From: JAENVT01 sp963805445
Lineage (GTDB): Bacteria > Actinomycetota > Acidimicrobiia > Acidimicrobiales > Ilumatobacteraceae
NCBI GenBank assembly: GCA_963805445.1
Contig: CAWDUI010000037.1
Coordinates: 23,056 to 87,055, forward strand
Direction of reading: 5' to 3'
DNA length: 64,000 nucleotides
Each line of letters starts with the position of its first letter. The first letter of the stretch is position 1. A model generated the notes under the pieces. That model ran no database searches. It worked only from the letters and a program-made list of their open reading frames with translations, and had not been told where the DNA came from. The position numbers and the translations under genes are program-made. Below are positions 1 through 9,366 of the stretch, piece by piece.

Positions 1-209
1 ACTGGAAGCACCTGACCGATGGTGGCGAAGAAGGCCCATGCGGATGGCTGAAGGACAAGTTCGGGCTGTCGTGGCAGGTCGTGCCCCAGGGCATGGGGGA
101 TCTGCTCGCGGATCCGAACGACGGTCGCGGCCAGCGGGCGATGCGGGCCATGCTCGGCATGAAGAAGATCGATGTGGCCGCGCTGAGAACTGCCGCGGAG
201 GGCGCGTAG
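1..209 (+). CDS. VOC/glyoxalase-superfamily protein (PhnB-like), C-terminal fragment
   Basis: The last 68 codons of a gene that begins left of the window, read in the frame starting at base 3 and ending at TAG 207-209. The block WLKDKFGLSWQVVP, preceded by an acidic GGEEGPCGW stretch, is the typical C-terminal signature of PhnB / 3-demethylubiquinone-methyltransferase-like VOC proteins. These are small metal-site dimers often of unknown substrate. The N-terminal half, with most metal ligands, is missing, so no reaction can be assigned. It converges on the leftward acyltransferase gene, with one base between the stop codons. Confidence 0.75.
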   Translation, partial: WKHLTDGGEEGPCGWLKDKFGLSWQVVPQGMGDLLADPNDGRGQRAMRAMLGMKKIDVAALRTAAEGA

Positions 210-210
210 C

Positions 211-1231
211 TCAGCCGAGGTCTGGCCAGCGGCGTTTCTGCCGCCGGCGCATACCGGCCTTGCCCAACTTGCGGTGCTCGGCCAACGCCCACTGACGGCG
301 CCAGCCGTTGTAGTCCGGCCCGGTCAGCTTCGGGTTGGTCCCGGTGGCGCGGCGACGGCGTGAGGTCCAGAAATCGGTCAACGCCTCGTCGCCCAGCGTG
401 GTGACAGCAGCTTCGATGCGAGCGTTGAACCGCCGGGTCGACTCGCCGTCGACGGGTTGCATCGGCGAGCCGAACACGACCTTGGTCTTGCCCGGCTTCG
501 GCCGCTTCATCCCCTTGCCGTAGATCGCTCCGGAGCCGTCGATGAACATCGGAACGACAGCCGCGCCGGTCCGCGACGACAGGTAGGCGGCTCCGCCTTT
601 GAACTCCTGGCCCCAACCATCGGGCGATCGGCCGCCCTCGGGATAGATCACCAGGCTCCAGCCGTCCTCGATCAACCGCTTCAACTGATCGCTGGTCTTG
701 CGGCCGGTGACCTCGCGGTCGATGGGGATCGCGTTCAGCGAGAGCGCGGCGACGATGCCTTTCCACTTCGCATCGAAGAAGAAGTCGGCGGCGGCGGCGA
801 CCACGAGCTTCGATCGCCACGGCTCGGGAATGGCGATGATCGACAGTGGCGTGTCGAGATGGCTGTGATGCGTCGGCGCGAAGATCAGCGGCGGTGACTC
901 GTCGCGAACGCGGAGGTCTTCGAGTCGGTCGGTGCCGTGGATCTCCGGGCGGGCCAGGCCGTGCACGACCAATCGGAGGGGGCCGTTGGTGATCGCCCGC
1001 CGCGCTGCCTTCGCCGGCCCGCGGGCGCGCCCAGGCGGTCTCGAAGTTGGCGCCGAGCTTGGATGGCTCGGGCGGGACGACGACACCTTTGGGAACGCTG
1101 GGTTTGCGATACGGGAACCCGACGTTGCGGGCCGGTTTGAGGGCGCGCTGCAACGTCGCGCTGGCGACATCGCCCAGCCGTGCGGCTCGGCGCAGCCCGG
1201 TCAGCGAGTACGGCACCGTGCGCTTGCTCAT
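211..1231 (-). CDS. 1-acyl-glycerol-3-phosphate acyltransferase-like protein (PlsC/LPLAT family), frameshifted
   Basis: LPLAT enzymes transfer acyl chains to lysolipids at the inner membrane face. The catalytic HX4D motif is HHSHLD (inside APTHHSHLDTP). The acceptor motif YPEGGRSPDG and the later VVPMFIDGSG block are also present. The likely start is ATG at 1229-1231 (MSKRTVPYSL...), but that frame joins the catalytic frame only if one extra base near 1020-1035, in a GC-rich run, is removed. The joined product would be about 339 residues. It is the last gene of the leftward operon, starting 10 nt after the DUF2088 stop. Substrate is unknown; the context with an acyl reductase suggests a dedicated lipid product. 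Confidence 0.85.
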
Positions 1232-1241
1232 CGCGACTCGC

Positions 1242-2828
1242 TCATTGCACGTCGGCCACCAGCAGGGCCGGGACGTGCAGGTGACTGATGGTCGGCGAGC
1301 GACCGACCACATCGCTGGCGATCTCGAACGCGTCGTCCATCGTCGACGCCGGGGTGAAACCGAGGCGGCGAACCGTCGGCGGGTCTCCGCCGACGATGAT
1401 CACTTTGCCGGCGTGCTGCAGCCCGTGCGCGCCCCAGTACCAGGCATAGAACGGGTGCACACCGTGGTAGGCGTTGCCGGTGCGATACAGGTGGCGGTAC
1501 CACTCGTCCTCTGCGTACTGCTTCTCCCACTTCAGCGACATCGCCACCGGGTCGGTCGTGTCGGCCAGTACCTGCTCGAAGAAGTCGATGTAACTCGGGT
1601 GATGCACCGGGTGGAACTCGCGGTACGTGGGGTGGGTCATGATGATCACGCCGCCCTCGCGCACCAGTGGCTTGTTGCGATACATGTTGAACAGGTATCC
1701 CAAGCCCATGCACATCACGAGCACCGGGTTCATGATCCCGTCGGGGTTGTACGGGCAGACGTAGGGGATGCCGAGGGTCAAGATGTCGGTCTGGCCGTGC
1801 ACCTCGACGAGTTGCTGCTTGTGCACCCACTCGAGGGTGATCTTGTGGACGGCCTCGGTGTCGCCGGCCTGCACGCTGGTCATCTGGTGCGGGCCTTCGA
1901 TGTTGTGGAAGATCCGGCGTGCCAGGCGGGTCGGCGTGCGGCTGAGTGACTTGGTCGTGGCCAGGAACGTGGCTCGATCCTTGGCCTTCCATTCCCATTC
2001 GCGCTTGGAGAGGAAGTCGAACGGCGACGGGAACATGTCGGTGTTGAGGGTCGACTCGATCTGGAACACACGTGGGCCGTGGTCGCGCATGATCTTGCCG
2101 AGACGCCACACGCTCTTGTGCAGCTCACTCTTGTGACGGTCCATCAAGCTGCGGGTGTTCTGCAGCGTCTCGGGATTGTGGTGGAAGCTGAGGCTGCGGT
2201 AGCTGGCCAGGCCGGTGGTGATGCTCTTCCAGCCGCCGTCCATCGCCACCGAGTTGATGTTGACGTACACGATCAGGTCGCTGTCGGCCGCACGCTTGCT
2301 GATCTCCAACACCTCGCCCTCGGGCGTCGTGCCGATCACGGTGAGGTTGTCGAGATCCTCGGCGTCGTGCTGGTACAGCGTGCCGCGCGGGTGGAAGGCG
2401 TCGTAGATGCGATCGCCGAGCGCGTGCCGCAACTCGTACTCGTGCATACGACGGTGCAACCCGAGCGCGGCGATGATGTGCACGTCGTCGACCCCGGCGT
2501 CGGCAGCGAGGTCGAGCACTGCTTCGATCATGCGTTGACGGTTGTCGGGAGTGCGCATCTTCGGCAATGGCAAGCTGACGTCGTCGAAGGCGATCGTCAA
2601 CTTCATCCCGGGGAACAGTTGGGCCGGCAGCGGATCTTGTTCGTGTGGATTGAGCAACGCGGCACGGATCGCGCCGTCGATGTCTTCGATTGCGGCCAGC
2701 GGCTCGGGAGGATAGATCACGCGACTCCGCCCGGCCGGCAGCTTCTCGAGGCTGAAGTTCTCGCCGCGCCAGAACATGATCGGGGGAGTGGAGCGATCCA
2801 CTTCGAGGACGAATCCGGGACGAGGCAT
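1242..2828 (-). CDS. DUF2088 / lactate-racemase (LarA)-like protein
   Basis: A 528-residue intact ORF. The N-terminal half carries LarA-type elements: FDDVSLPLP in place of the usual D-x-T-R-P-x-P loop, a conserved LGLHRR segment (the His108 position of LarA), and MDGGWKSITTGLAS followed by SLSFHHNP (the Lys184/His200 region). The second LarA catalytic His (His174), expected just before the GG-K block, appears to be replaced in VNINSVAM. The C-terminal 300 residues are Trp/His/Tyr-rich and longer than in LarA. LarA itself is a nickel-pincer racemase; this divergent member may do different chemistry. It follows the dehydrogenase by 2 nt and precedes plsC, so it belongs to the acyl-reductase operon. 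Confidence 0.75.
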   Translation of the reverse strand: MPRPGFVLEVDRSTPPIMFWRGENFSLEKLPAGRSRVIYPPEPLAAIEDIDGAIRAALLNPHEQDPLPAQLFPGMKLTIAFDDVSLPLPKMRTPDNRQRMIEAVLDLAADAGVDDVHIIAALGLHRRMHEYELRHALGDRIYDAFHPRGTLYQHDAEDLDNLTVIGTTPEGEVLEISKRAADSDLIVYVNINSVAMDGGWKSITTGLASYRSLSFHHNPETLQNTRSLMDRHKSELHKSVWRLGKIMRDHGPRVFQIESTLNTDMFPSPFDFLSKREWEWKAKDRATFLATTKSLSRTPTRLARRIFHNIEGPHQMTSVQAGDTEAVHKITLEWVHKQQLVEVHGQTDILTLGIPYVCPYNPDGIMNPVLVMCMGLGYLFNMYRNKPLVREGGVIIMTHPTYREFHPVHHPSYIDFFEQVLADTTDPVAMSLKWEKQYAEDEWYRHLYRTGNAYHGVHPFYAWYWGAHGLQHAGKVIIVGGDPPTVRRLGFTPASTMDDAFEIASDVVGRSPTISHLHVPALLVADVQ

Positions 2829-2830
2829 GG

Positions 2831-3970
2831 TCAGTTCTCTCTCATGTCGAAGGCGACCTTGACGGCGCCGCGGCGTCCGGCCGAGGCAGCGTGGGCGATC
2901 GCGTCCTTGTAGTCGTCGAGTGGGTACGTCGCCGACACCAGTCGGCCGAGGTCGAAGCGTCGAACGACTTCGATGGCTGCGATGAAGTCGTTACGGGTGT
3001 ACGCATAGCAGCCGCGCAGGGCGACCTCGCGATGCCACAGCGAGGTCAGCTCCAGGGACACGTTGCCGGGCATGCCGACGAGCAGTACTTCGCCACCGGG
3101 GGCCACGACGCGCAGCGATTGCCGCAACGATTCGCTCGACCCGACGCAGTCGATGACGTTGCGGAACCCCGATGTCAGCTGGTCGGCGAGGACCATCGAC
3201 TTCGTCGTCGAGCGGACCCAGCGAGGCAGTTCGTCGGGCGTGCACACGATGTCGGCGCCGAGCTCTTTCGCCAGTCTGCGCTGCTCGGCATACCTCGCGG
3301 TGACGATCAGCGGTCCGCTGCGATCCTTGTCGCGCGTCGCGGTGATCGCAGCCAAGGTCAGCAACCCCACGGTTCCGGCGCCGATGATCACGGTCTCGTG
3401 GCCCTCGTAGCGCAACGCTGCGTGCGCGGCACACGCAGTCGGCTCGATCATCACCGCCGCCTCGTCGGTGAGATCGTCGGGCACATCGACCAGTTGGCTG
3501 GTGTGGGCAACCATCCACGTGCTCCAGCCACCACCGGTGTCGGTGCAGAAGCCGCTCTGCAGCCCCGGCTCGAGGTGGCCGAAAGCGGCACGCTCGCACA
3601 GGTTCGTCCGGCGGGCGGCACATTGCGTGCAGACCGGGCTGATGCCACGAGTCACGCACGACAGCACGGGCACGAGCGCCACCCGCCGGCCGCGCTCGGT
3701 CACGGCGACGACCTCGTGCCCCGGCACGAACGGGTAGCTGACGAGCGGGTCGAAGTATGCCGAGGCCGTGCCGTCGATCATGGCCAGGTCCGAGCCGCAG
3801 ATGCCCGACAGCCGAGGGGTGATGCGGACCCAGTCGGGCCCCGGCAGGGGGAGCGGCTCGTTGGGTTCGAGCTTCAACGGGCCGACTGCGGCACCACGGC
3901 CGGGCGCCAACGTTCCGGCGAGCCGGGCGGCGGCGAACTTCATCGGCTTGCGTTCGAAGATCAGCCTCAT
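2831..3970 (-). CDS. Zinc-binding alcohol dehydrogenase family protein (MDR)
   Basis: A 379-residue medium-chain dehydrogenase. The catalytic-zinc region is SGICGSDLA with PGHEVV downstream. The structural-zinc lobe is a CVTRGISPVCTQCAARRTNLC-type run of four cysteines at roughly residues 105-125, and the nucleotide-binding loop is IIGAGTVGLL. Its ATG overlaps the TGA of the upstream reductase/HAD gene (ATGA at 3967-3970), so the two are translationally coupled. In this operon it could interconvert a fatty alcohol and aldehyde, or oxidise the substrate of the LarA-like enzyme. Substrate is not determinable from sequence. Confidence 0.85.
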   Translation of the reverse strand: MRLIFERKPMKFAAARLAGTLAPGRGAAVGPLKLEPNEPLPLPGPDWVRITPRLSGICGSDLAMIDGTASAYFDPLVSYPFVPGHEVVAVTERGRRVALVPVLSCVTRGISPVCTQCAARRTNLCERAAFGHLEPGLQSGFCTDTGGGWSTWMVAHTSQLVDVPDDLTDEAAVMIEPTACAAHAALRYEGHETVIIGAGTVGLLTLAAITATRDKDRSGPLIVTARYAEQRRLAKELGADIVCTPDELPRWVRSTTKSMVLADQLTSGFRNVIDCVGSSESLRQSLRVVAPGGEVLLVGMPGNVSLELTSLWHREVALRGCYAYTRNDFIAAIEVVRRFDLGRLVSATYPLDDYKDAIAHAASAGRRGAVKVAFDMREN

Positions 3971-6328
3971 GCGAACTTCCGTCTGCGCTCGCGCTCGGTC
4001 AACAGCGGCCCGATCGGCAGCAGCGGACGGGGTCCGCCGGCGGCCTTCGACCAGTGCTCCACCAGCCAGCCACGCTTGCGGGCGATGGCGGCGAGCCTGG
4101 TTTCAGGATTGACCGCGACGGGGAAGCCCACCGCCTCCAGCAGCGGCAGATCGCTCGTCGAGTCGGCGTAGGCGATCGATTCCTCGAGTCTCAGCCCTTC
4201 GGCAGTGCAGTAGTCGGCGAGGATCTGGGCCCGGGTCTCACCGGTCGGTGGCACCTGCGAGAGGTGACCGCTGTAGGTGCCGTCCGGCTTGACTGTCATC
4301 TCGGCCGCGATGATCTCATCGAACAACGGCCGCAATCCCTCGACGGCGAAGTTGAGGGCACCCGTGATCAGGACGGTCCGGTGCCCGAGGGCTCGGTGCT
4401 CGCGCACCCGGCGAGATCCCGCGCGGGAAGCTCTTGGTGAGGATGAGGTTCGTCAACAATTCGGTGGAGTCCTCGTCGATCTGGCTGACCGGCGCGTCCT
4501 CGTATCGGCGGTAGAAGAACCTCAGAAAATCGCCGCGGTCCTTGCGGTCGAGCGCGCTCAGACTCGGCGCCTCGGCCAGCGTCCGCAGCACGTAGCGGAT
4601 TCGTTCCGGCGCGTTGAGCCGCCGGGTGGCCAACCACGTGTAGCTCTCGACCACGTTGCTGGCGATCAGGGTGTTCTCCAGGTCGAACGCGGCCACATGA
4701 CGGTCTGGGGACAGAATGCTGCGACGCAGTCGATCGGCGCGGTCGTTGCGACTCTTGCCGGGCCGGGTCTTGGCACGAGAGTGGTGCACGATCGACGGCA
4801 GGTGGATGGTGCTGACGTACGTCGGCCAGTCGACGCTGCGCGGATCGATGTTGAACTCGGCTTTGTCGGCCGCATCGAGACCGTCGTGGATCGCCATCAG
4901 GTGGTCGACCTGGTAGATCGCCTCGCACTCGGTGTACAGCCCGTAGAGCTGCACGTACTGGAAGGCCCGATCGATGTCGGTCTTGGTCTCGTCGAGCTTG
5001 GCGGCCCACGACGCCTGCTTGCCGCGCAACGGCAGTGCCTGCAGCACACGCTCGGTCTTCTCGGCCATCATCTTGGCCCGCTGCAGCTGCTTCTTGACCC
5101 GACCGCGGGCCGGGAACTGCCATTCGGGGACCACGATGGGCTGCCCCTCGGCGTCGTACAAGGGGTGCTCGGTGAACCAGCTGCGAACGTTGTCGACGAG
5201 GGTCTGGTACTTCAACGGATTGATGCCGCCGCTTGCGACGTGAGTGATGCGCGGGGCACGCTCGGGGCCGAGTGCGGCGACGGCGATGATGGCAGCGACG
5301 ACGAGGTCGACGGGAATCACGTCGACGGTCCCCTCCGGCACACCGGGGAACTCCTTCAGCAGGCCACGGGCGTAGCTGAGGATCACCGGCTCGGCCATGC
5401 GGAACCCGCGGATCCAGCCCGGGAACGGTTCGGCGAGCGCAGACTCGATGATCGACGGGCGCACGATCGACACGGGCACCTTGCCTTTGACCTCGGTCAG
5501 GGCCTGCTCGCCGAGTGCCTTCGTATATGCGTAGGCGTCGGGCCAGCCGACGCTGCCGGCGCGCGCCCGACCGGCTTCGACGAGTTGATCTTTGACCCAC
5601 TCCTCGCGGATGCTCTCGGTCTTCGCGGCCAGGGCCGGTGCGCCGGCAGCGCCGAGTTGCCGGTGGGCTTCCTTGCGGAAGTGGGTGAGTTGGTCTGGCT
5701 GGCGGCTGATGGCCTGGGTGTCGCTGCGCAGACGCCGGGCCGCGTCGACCTCTTTGCGCCAGTTCAGTCCGAGGTCGAACGGGCCTTCGCTGACCAGTTC
5801 CTCGGGTGCGTTCCCGCGGCGGTTGCCAGCGACGTAGCACGTGCTGACGGCCACGAGATGGGGCGCGACACCGGCGCCGTTCAGCGTGTCGGCTATGCGG
5901 GTCGGGCCGAGCAGGTTGATCTCGACGGCACTGTCGAGGGGCGAGTCGAAGGCGACCGCGGCGGCCGAGTGGATGACGATGTCGCAGCTGGTGAAGGTGG
6001 AGCGATCCACGTCGCTGAGGCCCAGGCCGTCGGAGGTCACGTCGCCGGCAACGGCTCGCACCCGCCGGGCGACCATCGCCTCGAACGTCTCGCCCTCCGG
6101 ATGCAGCGTTGGGTCCTGGAGCTCGGCGCGCAAGCGGTCGAACGCGTCGTTCTTGAAGATCTCGCGGCGCACCCGCTCGGTCACATCGTGGCGCTTGCTG
6201 GGCCGCACCAGCAGCACCAGTTCGCACTCCGGGACGGCTCGCAGCAGCCGCTCGACCAGGGCGGTGCCGACGAATCCGGTACTTCCGGTGATGGCGATGC
6301 GCTTGTTGGCAAGGTTCTTGCGGATCAT
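3967..6328 (-). CDS. Fatty-acyl-CoA-reductase-like SDR domain fused to a HAD-IB phosphatase domain (one frameshift)
   Basis: About 786 residues when one extra base near 4405-4412 is ignored. The N-terminal ~480 residues form an extended SDR of the male-sterility/acyl reductase type: GSTGFVG nucleotide loop, VSTCYVAG, and active-site YAYTK. The C-terminal part is a HAD-IB domain. Its nucleophile loop is AFDLENTL (second acidic residue is Glu where PSP-like enzymes have Asp), then LITGALNF and the acidic motif YADSTSDLPLL. Family knowledge suggests NAD(P)H reduction of an acyl thioester plus phosphatase or lipid-transferase-like chemistry in one chain. It is the first gene of a leftward operon, divergent from a tetR gene 45 bp away. 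Confidence 0.8.
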
Positions 6329-6352
6329 TCGGTCATGTGTCTAGCACATTCG

Positions 6353-6368
6353 TCTACCATTTGGTAGA
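6353..6368. promoter_or_regulatory. TetR operator candidate: 16-bp perfect palindrome TCTACCATTTGGTAGA
   Basis: The two 7-bp arms TCTACCA and TGGTAGA are exact reverse complements around a TT centre. The site fills most of the 45-bp gap between the divergent starts at 6328 (acyl reductase operon) and 6374 (tetR). Position and symmetry fit a TetR dimer site controlling both directions. No binding data are available here. Confidence 0.75.
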
Positions 6369-6373
6369 GACGT

Positions 6374-6964
6374 ATGAAGACGCCCACCCGCGACCGGATC
6401 CTCGATGCTGCGACCGACCTGTTCGGCAGGCGCGGGGTCGATGCCGTCTCGCTGGACGTGATCGCCGCCGAGGTCGGGGTCGCCAAGCAGACGTTGCTGT
6501 ACTGGTTTCCCAGCAAGGATGATCTCGTGCGCGCCGTCCTGGTGTCCGCGGCGCACGAGTTGTCGGTGGTGATCGACGCGGCCGTGCGCGCCGCGACCGA
6601 CGACCCCCTCGACCGAATCGAGGCGGTGATCCGGGCCGTGTTCCGCCCCGCGGTGCGCCGCCCCGCGTTGCTGGGCCTCATCCGCGAGGTCAGCCGTCTC
6701 CCGTCGGCAGCGGGGGAGCGACTGACCGCTGACCTGGCCCCGTTGGTGGAACGCGCTGTGGCCTTCCTGCAACACGAGATGGATGCCGGCCGGCTGCGAC
6801 GGGCCGACCCGCGCCTGGTGGCGTCGCTGTGCTACGCCACGGTCACCGGCATCGCCACCGAGCCCGAGGCGCTGCGAGTCGTCGGCTGGCAGCCATCGGC
6901 CGCAGGCCTTCGACGATTGCGCAACGAGTTGCTGGCCTTCCTGCGCGCCGCGCTGGCCCCCTGA
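6374..6964 (+). CDS. TetR/AcrR-family transcriptional regulator
   Basis: A 196-residue one-component regulator. The N-terminal helix-turn-helix is clear: RDRILDAATDLFGRRG, then VIAAEVGVAKQTLLYWFPSK at about residues 32-52. The C-terminal ligand domain is generic, all-helical and Ala/Leu/Arg-rich. It is divergent from the acyl reductase operon, with a perfect 16-bp palindrome in the intergenic gap. By the usual logic of such pairs it represses itself and that operon until an acyl or lipid-type ligand binds. The stop lies 7 nt from the convergent DUF3500 gene. Confidence 0.9.
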   Translation: MKTPTRDRILDAATDLFGRRGVDAVSLDVIAAEVGVAKQTLLYWFPSKDDLVRAVLVSAAHELSVVIDAAVRAATDDPLDRIEAVIRAVFRPAVRRPALLGLIREVSRLPSAAGERLTADLAPLVERAVAFLQHEMDAGRLRRADPRLVASLCYATVTGIATEPEALRVVGWQPSAAGLRRLRNELLAFLRAALAP

Positions 6965-6971
6965 CGGAAAC

Positions 6972-8204
6972 TCAGTGGTGGTGGTCGGCGTGCGAGTGGT
7001 CGAACTCGGCGTGGTGGCGAGCAAGCAGGTCGGTGCCGTAGTCGCCACCGTTGGGTGTGCGCAGGATCGTGTGGATGTGATGATGCGTCGGTTCCTCGTT
7101 GTCGAACACGACGCCGGGATGATGATCGAACTCGATCAGGACGACGGGGCTGTGGATGCGGTAGTAGAAGGGATCTTCGTCGCCGGTGCCGCCGAACCAG
7201 GAGAACCACGTCTCGTCGAGGTGTGCGTCGACCTCGGCGGTTCGCACGACCGCATGGTCGTCGCGACCCCAGCCCACGTAGGTGCCGATGGCGTTGCGCA
7301 GCAACCTTCGCTGGCCGTCGGTCAGCGAATCCGCCCGCAGCCCTTGGTACGGCAGCACGATGTTGTCCTTGAACGCCCCGGCCTGCATGCGCCCGTCGAT
7401 CCAGTGCTCGAGGTGCTTCGGCAGCGTGCCCGGCATGATCGATGGATAGATGACGGCTGTGTCGTGTTGGGCGGCGTCGAGCGAACGGATCAGGTCGATG
7501 CCCACCTGCTGCTCAGGTGCGAAGACCTCGATGCCGGCGAAGGGCCCCGACGTGACCTTGCAGGGCTCCGAACCCATGAACGTGGGGGTCAACACGATCT
7601 CGTCGCCGAAGACGAAGCAGTTGACGTTGATGTGGTGTCCGTCGAACTGCCAACCCCACGGCTCGTCGGCCGATGGCGTGCCGAAGATCGAGATGAAGTA
7701 GGGCCACTCGCCGAACTCGTCGTGGCTGCCACTGGCCTGAGCCAGCACCTCGTTGAGCCGCATGACGTTGCGCACCTGGGTGAACCCGCGCGCCGACAGT
7801 GTGGCTCGCAGCATGTCGAGGCCCAGTTCGCGTTGCGCCATCGGCAGGTCTTCGAGCATCACGCCGTGCCGGAAGAAGTTCATGTGCACGTTGAACCAAT
7901 CCCGGCGCTCTGTGCAGTCGAGCGGAAAGGTCGCGGTGGCGCGAACGGCCGGGTCGAGTGACTGGAGGAACGCGAGCGCCGTGTCTCGGATCGGTGCGGT
8001 GTCGACGACGCCGCGTTGCACGCCGAACAGGCCGGGCACCACGTTGCCATCGGACGTGATGCCACGAAGCGGAACCTCGAGCGCGGCGCGGCACTCGGCA
8101 TACAGGTCGTCGATCACCCCCTGGATCGGCGGCACTTCGACGACCCGCGAGCGGGCCGACATCGCCGGCAGCGGCCGCAACCCGAACTCTGTCCAATCCC
8201 TCAT
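6972..8204 (-). CDS. DUF3500 domain-containing protein
   Basis: A 410-residue protein of the DUF3500 family, whose biochemical role is not established. Family-like blocks include PLRGITSDG, the WPYFISIFGTPS stretch, PWGWQFDGHHINVN and PTFMGSEP. The last 15 residues are His/Asp-rich (FDHSHADHHH), which may bind metal. There is no signal peptide. It lies on the same strand as ddl. Its ATG is reached through two overlapping mini-cistrons created by a 17-bp tandem repeat (see 8201-8253), suggesting translation coupled to reinitiation downstream of ddl. Confidence 0.85.
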   Translation of the reverse strand: MRDWTEFGLRPLPAMSARSRVVEVPPIQGVIDDLYAECRAALEVPLRGITSDGNVVPGLFGVQRGVVDTAPIRDTALAFLQSLDPAVRATATFPLDCTERRDWFNVHMNFFRHGVMLEDLPMAQRELGLDMLRATLSARGFTQVRNVMRLNEVLAQASGSHDEFGEWPYFISIFGTPSADEPWGWQFDGHHINVNCFVFGDEIVLTPTFMGSEPCKVTSGPFAGIEVFAPEQQVGIDLIRSLDAAQHDTAVIYPSIMPGTLPKHLEHWIDGRMQAGAFKDNIVLPYQGLRADSLTDGQRRLLRNAIGTYVGWGRDDHAVVRTAEVDAHLDETWFSWFGGTGDEDPFYYRIHSPVVLIEFDHHPGVVFDNEEPTHHHIHTILRTPNGGDYGTDLLARHHAEFDHSHADHHH

Positions 8205-8208
8205 ATAG

Positions 8209-8252
8209 CGAGCACCGTCATATCCCGAGCACCGTCATATCCCGAGCACCGT
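8209..8252. repeat. 17-bp tandem repeat (two full copies plus a 10-bp third) between ddl and the DUF3500 gene
   Basis: The unit CGAGCACCGTCATATCC occupies 8209-8225 and 8226-8242, and a third partial copy runs to 8252. On the minus strand each copy carries ATGACGGTGCTCGGGATATGA, that is, a six-codon mini-ORF whose TGA overlaps the ATG of the next copy. The last one (MTVLAI, stop at 8201-8203) overlaps the DUF3500 start at 8204. Confidence 0.9.
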
Positions 8253-8270
8253 AGCCGCACCGCAACTCGC

Positions 8271-9339
8271 TCAGTGGGTGGTGTTGCGACGCTGCCGGCC
8301 ATGTCGCTCGATCGCCAACCGCACGAGCTCGTCGATCAGATCCGCGTAGGCAAGGCCGCTGGCGATCCACAGCTTCGGGTACATCGAGATCGGGGTGAAT
8401 CCTGGCATCGTGTTGACCTCGTTGCAGAGGAACCCGCGGCCGTGTTCCTCGAAGAAGAAGTCGACGCCGCGCCAGGCCCTCGCAACGCAGCACCTTGAAA
8501 ACCTCGACGGCCATTGCCCGAACCGTGTCGCTCTGCTCCGGCGAGAGCGGAGCCGGCACCAACGCCTGCGAACCGTCATCGAGGTACTTGTCCGCGTAGT
8601 CGTAGAACTCGGCCCCCGGCACGATCTCACCGGCGATGCTGGCCCGTGGGTCGAGGTTGCCGAGGACGCCCACCTCGATCTCCCGCCCGGCGATGGCTTC
8701 CTCGACGACCACCCATTCGTCGTACGTGAGCGCCGTCTCGATCGCGTCGCGCACTCCCTCGATCGTCTTGGCCTTCGACACACCGACCGACGAACCCATG
8801 TTCGCGGGCTTGACGAACAACGGGAGGCCGAGCTCATCTGCCAACATCGCCGGCAATCCGGGTGTGATCTCGTGCGCCCTGAACGATCGGTACCGGCCCT
8901 GCGGAACGCCATTCGCCGACAAGACCTGCTTGGCCATCGCCTTGTCCATCGCCAGAGCTGATCCCAAGACTGCCGACCCCACGTAGGCGACGTCGGCGAG
9001 CTCGAGCAACCCTTGGACGGTCCCGTCCTCGCCCATCGGCCCGTGCAACAGCGGCATGACGACCGTACGGGCGGTGCCGGTGATCACATCGGCGGGCATG
9101 ATCGCCGTACCGGCCGGATCGAGGTGACCGGGAAGCTCGGCCGGCCCAGCGGCGAGCGCGGCGCGGGCCCCTTCGGCAATCGCCCACGTGCCGTCGCGAG
9201 AGATGCCGACCGGGGTGATCTCGTACTTGGCCGGATCGGCCGCTCGCAACACATGCGCCGCAGTGGTGCAGCTGACCTCGTGTTCGGCCGATTGGCCGCC
9301 GAACAACACCACCAGCTTGATTCGGTCGCCTGTTCCCAT
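8271..9339 (-). CDS. ddl: D-alanine--D-alanine ligase, frameshifted
   Basis: An ATP-grasp ligase that makes the D-Ala-D-Ala dipeptide for peptidoglycan precursors in the cytoplasm. Motifs in order: LFGGQSAEHEVS near the N-terminus, PLLHGPMGEDG, VKPANMGSSVGVSK (ATP loop), GREIEVGVLG and the C-terminal metal site CNEVNTMPGFTP. The frame breaks near 8480 (GLAR/VDFFFEE); removing one extra base restores a 355-residue protein of normal size. The start ATG at 9337-9339 gives MGTGDRIKLVVLFGG. It is divergent from murF (starts 27 bp apart), a sensible pairing because MurF uses its product. Confidence 0.93.
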
Positions 9340-9366
9340 GTCGCCCCGACGGTACCGTGTGCGGCG

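Noticed and set aside
4277..6367. 696-codon open frame on the plus strand
   Set aside because: Antisense to the acyl reductase/HAD gene; composition is that of a high-GC shadow frame and no domain motifs are present.
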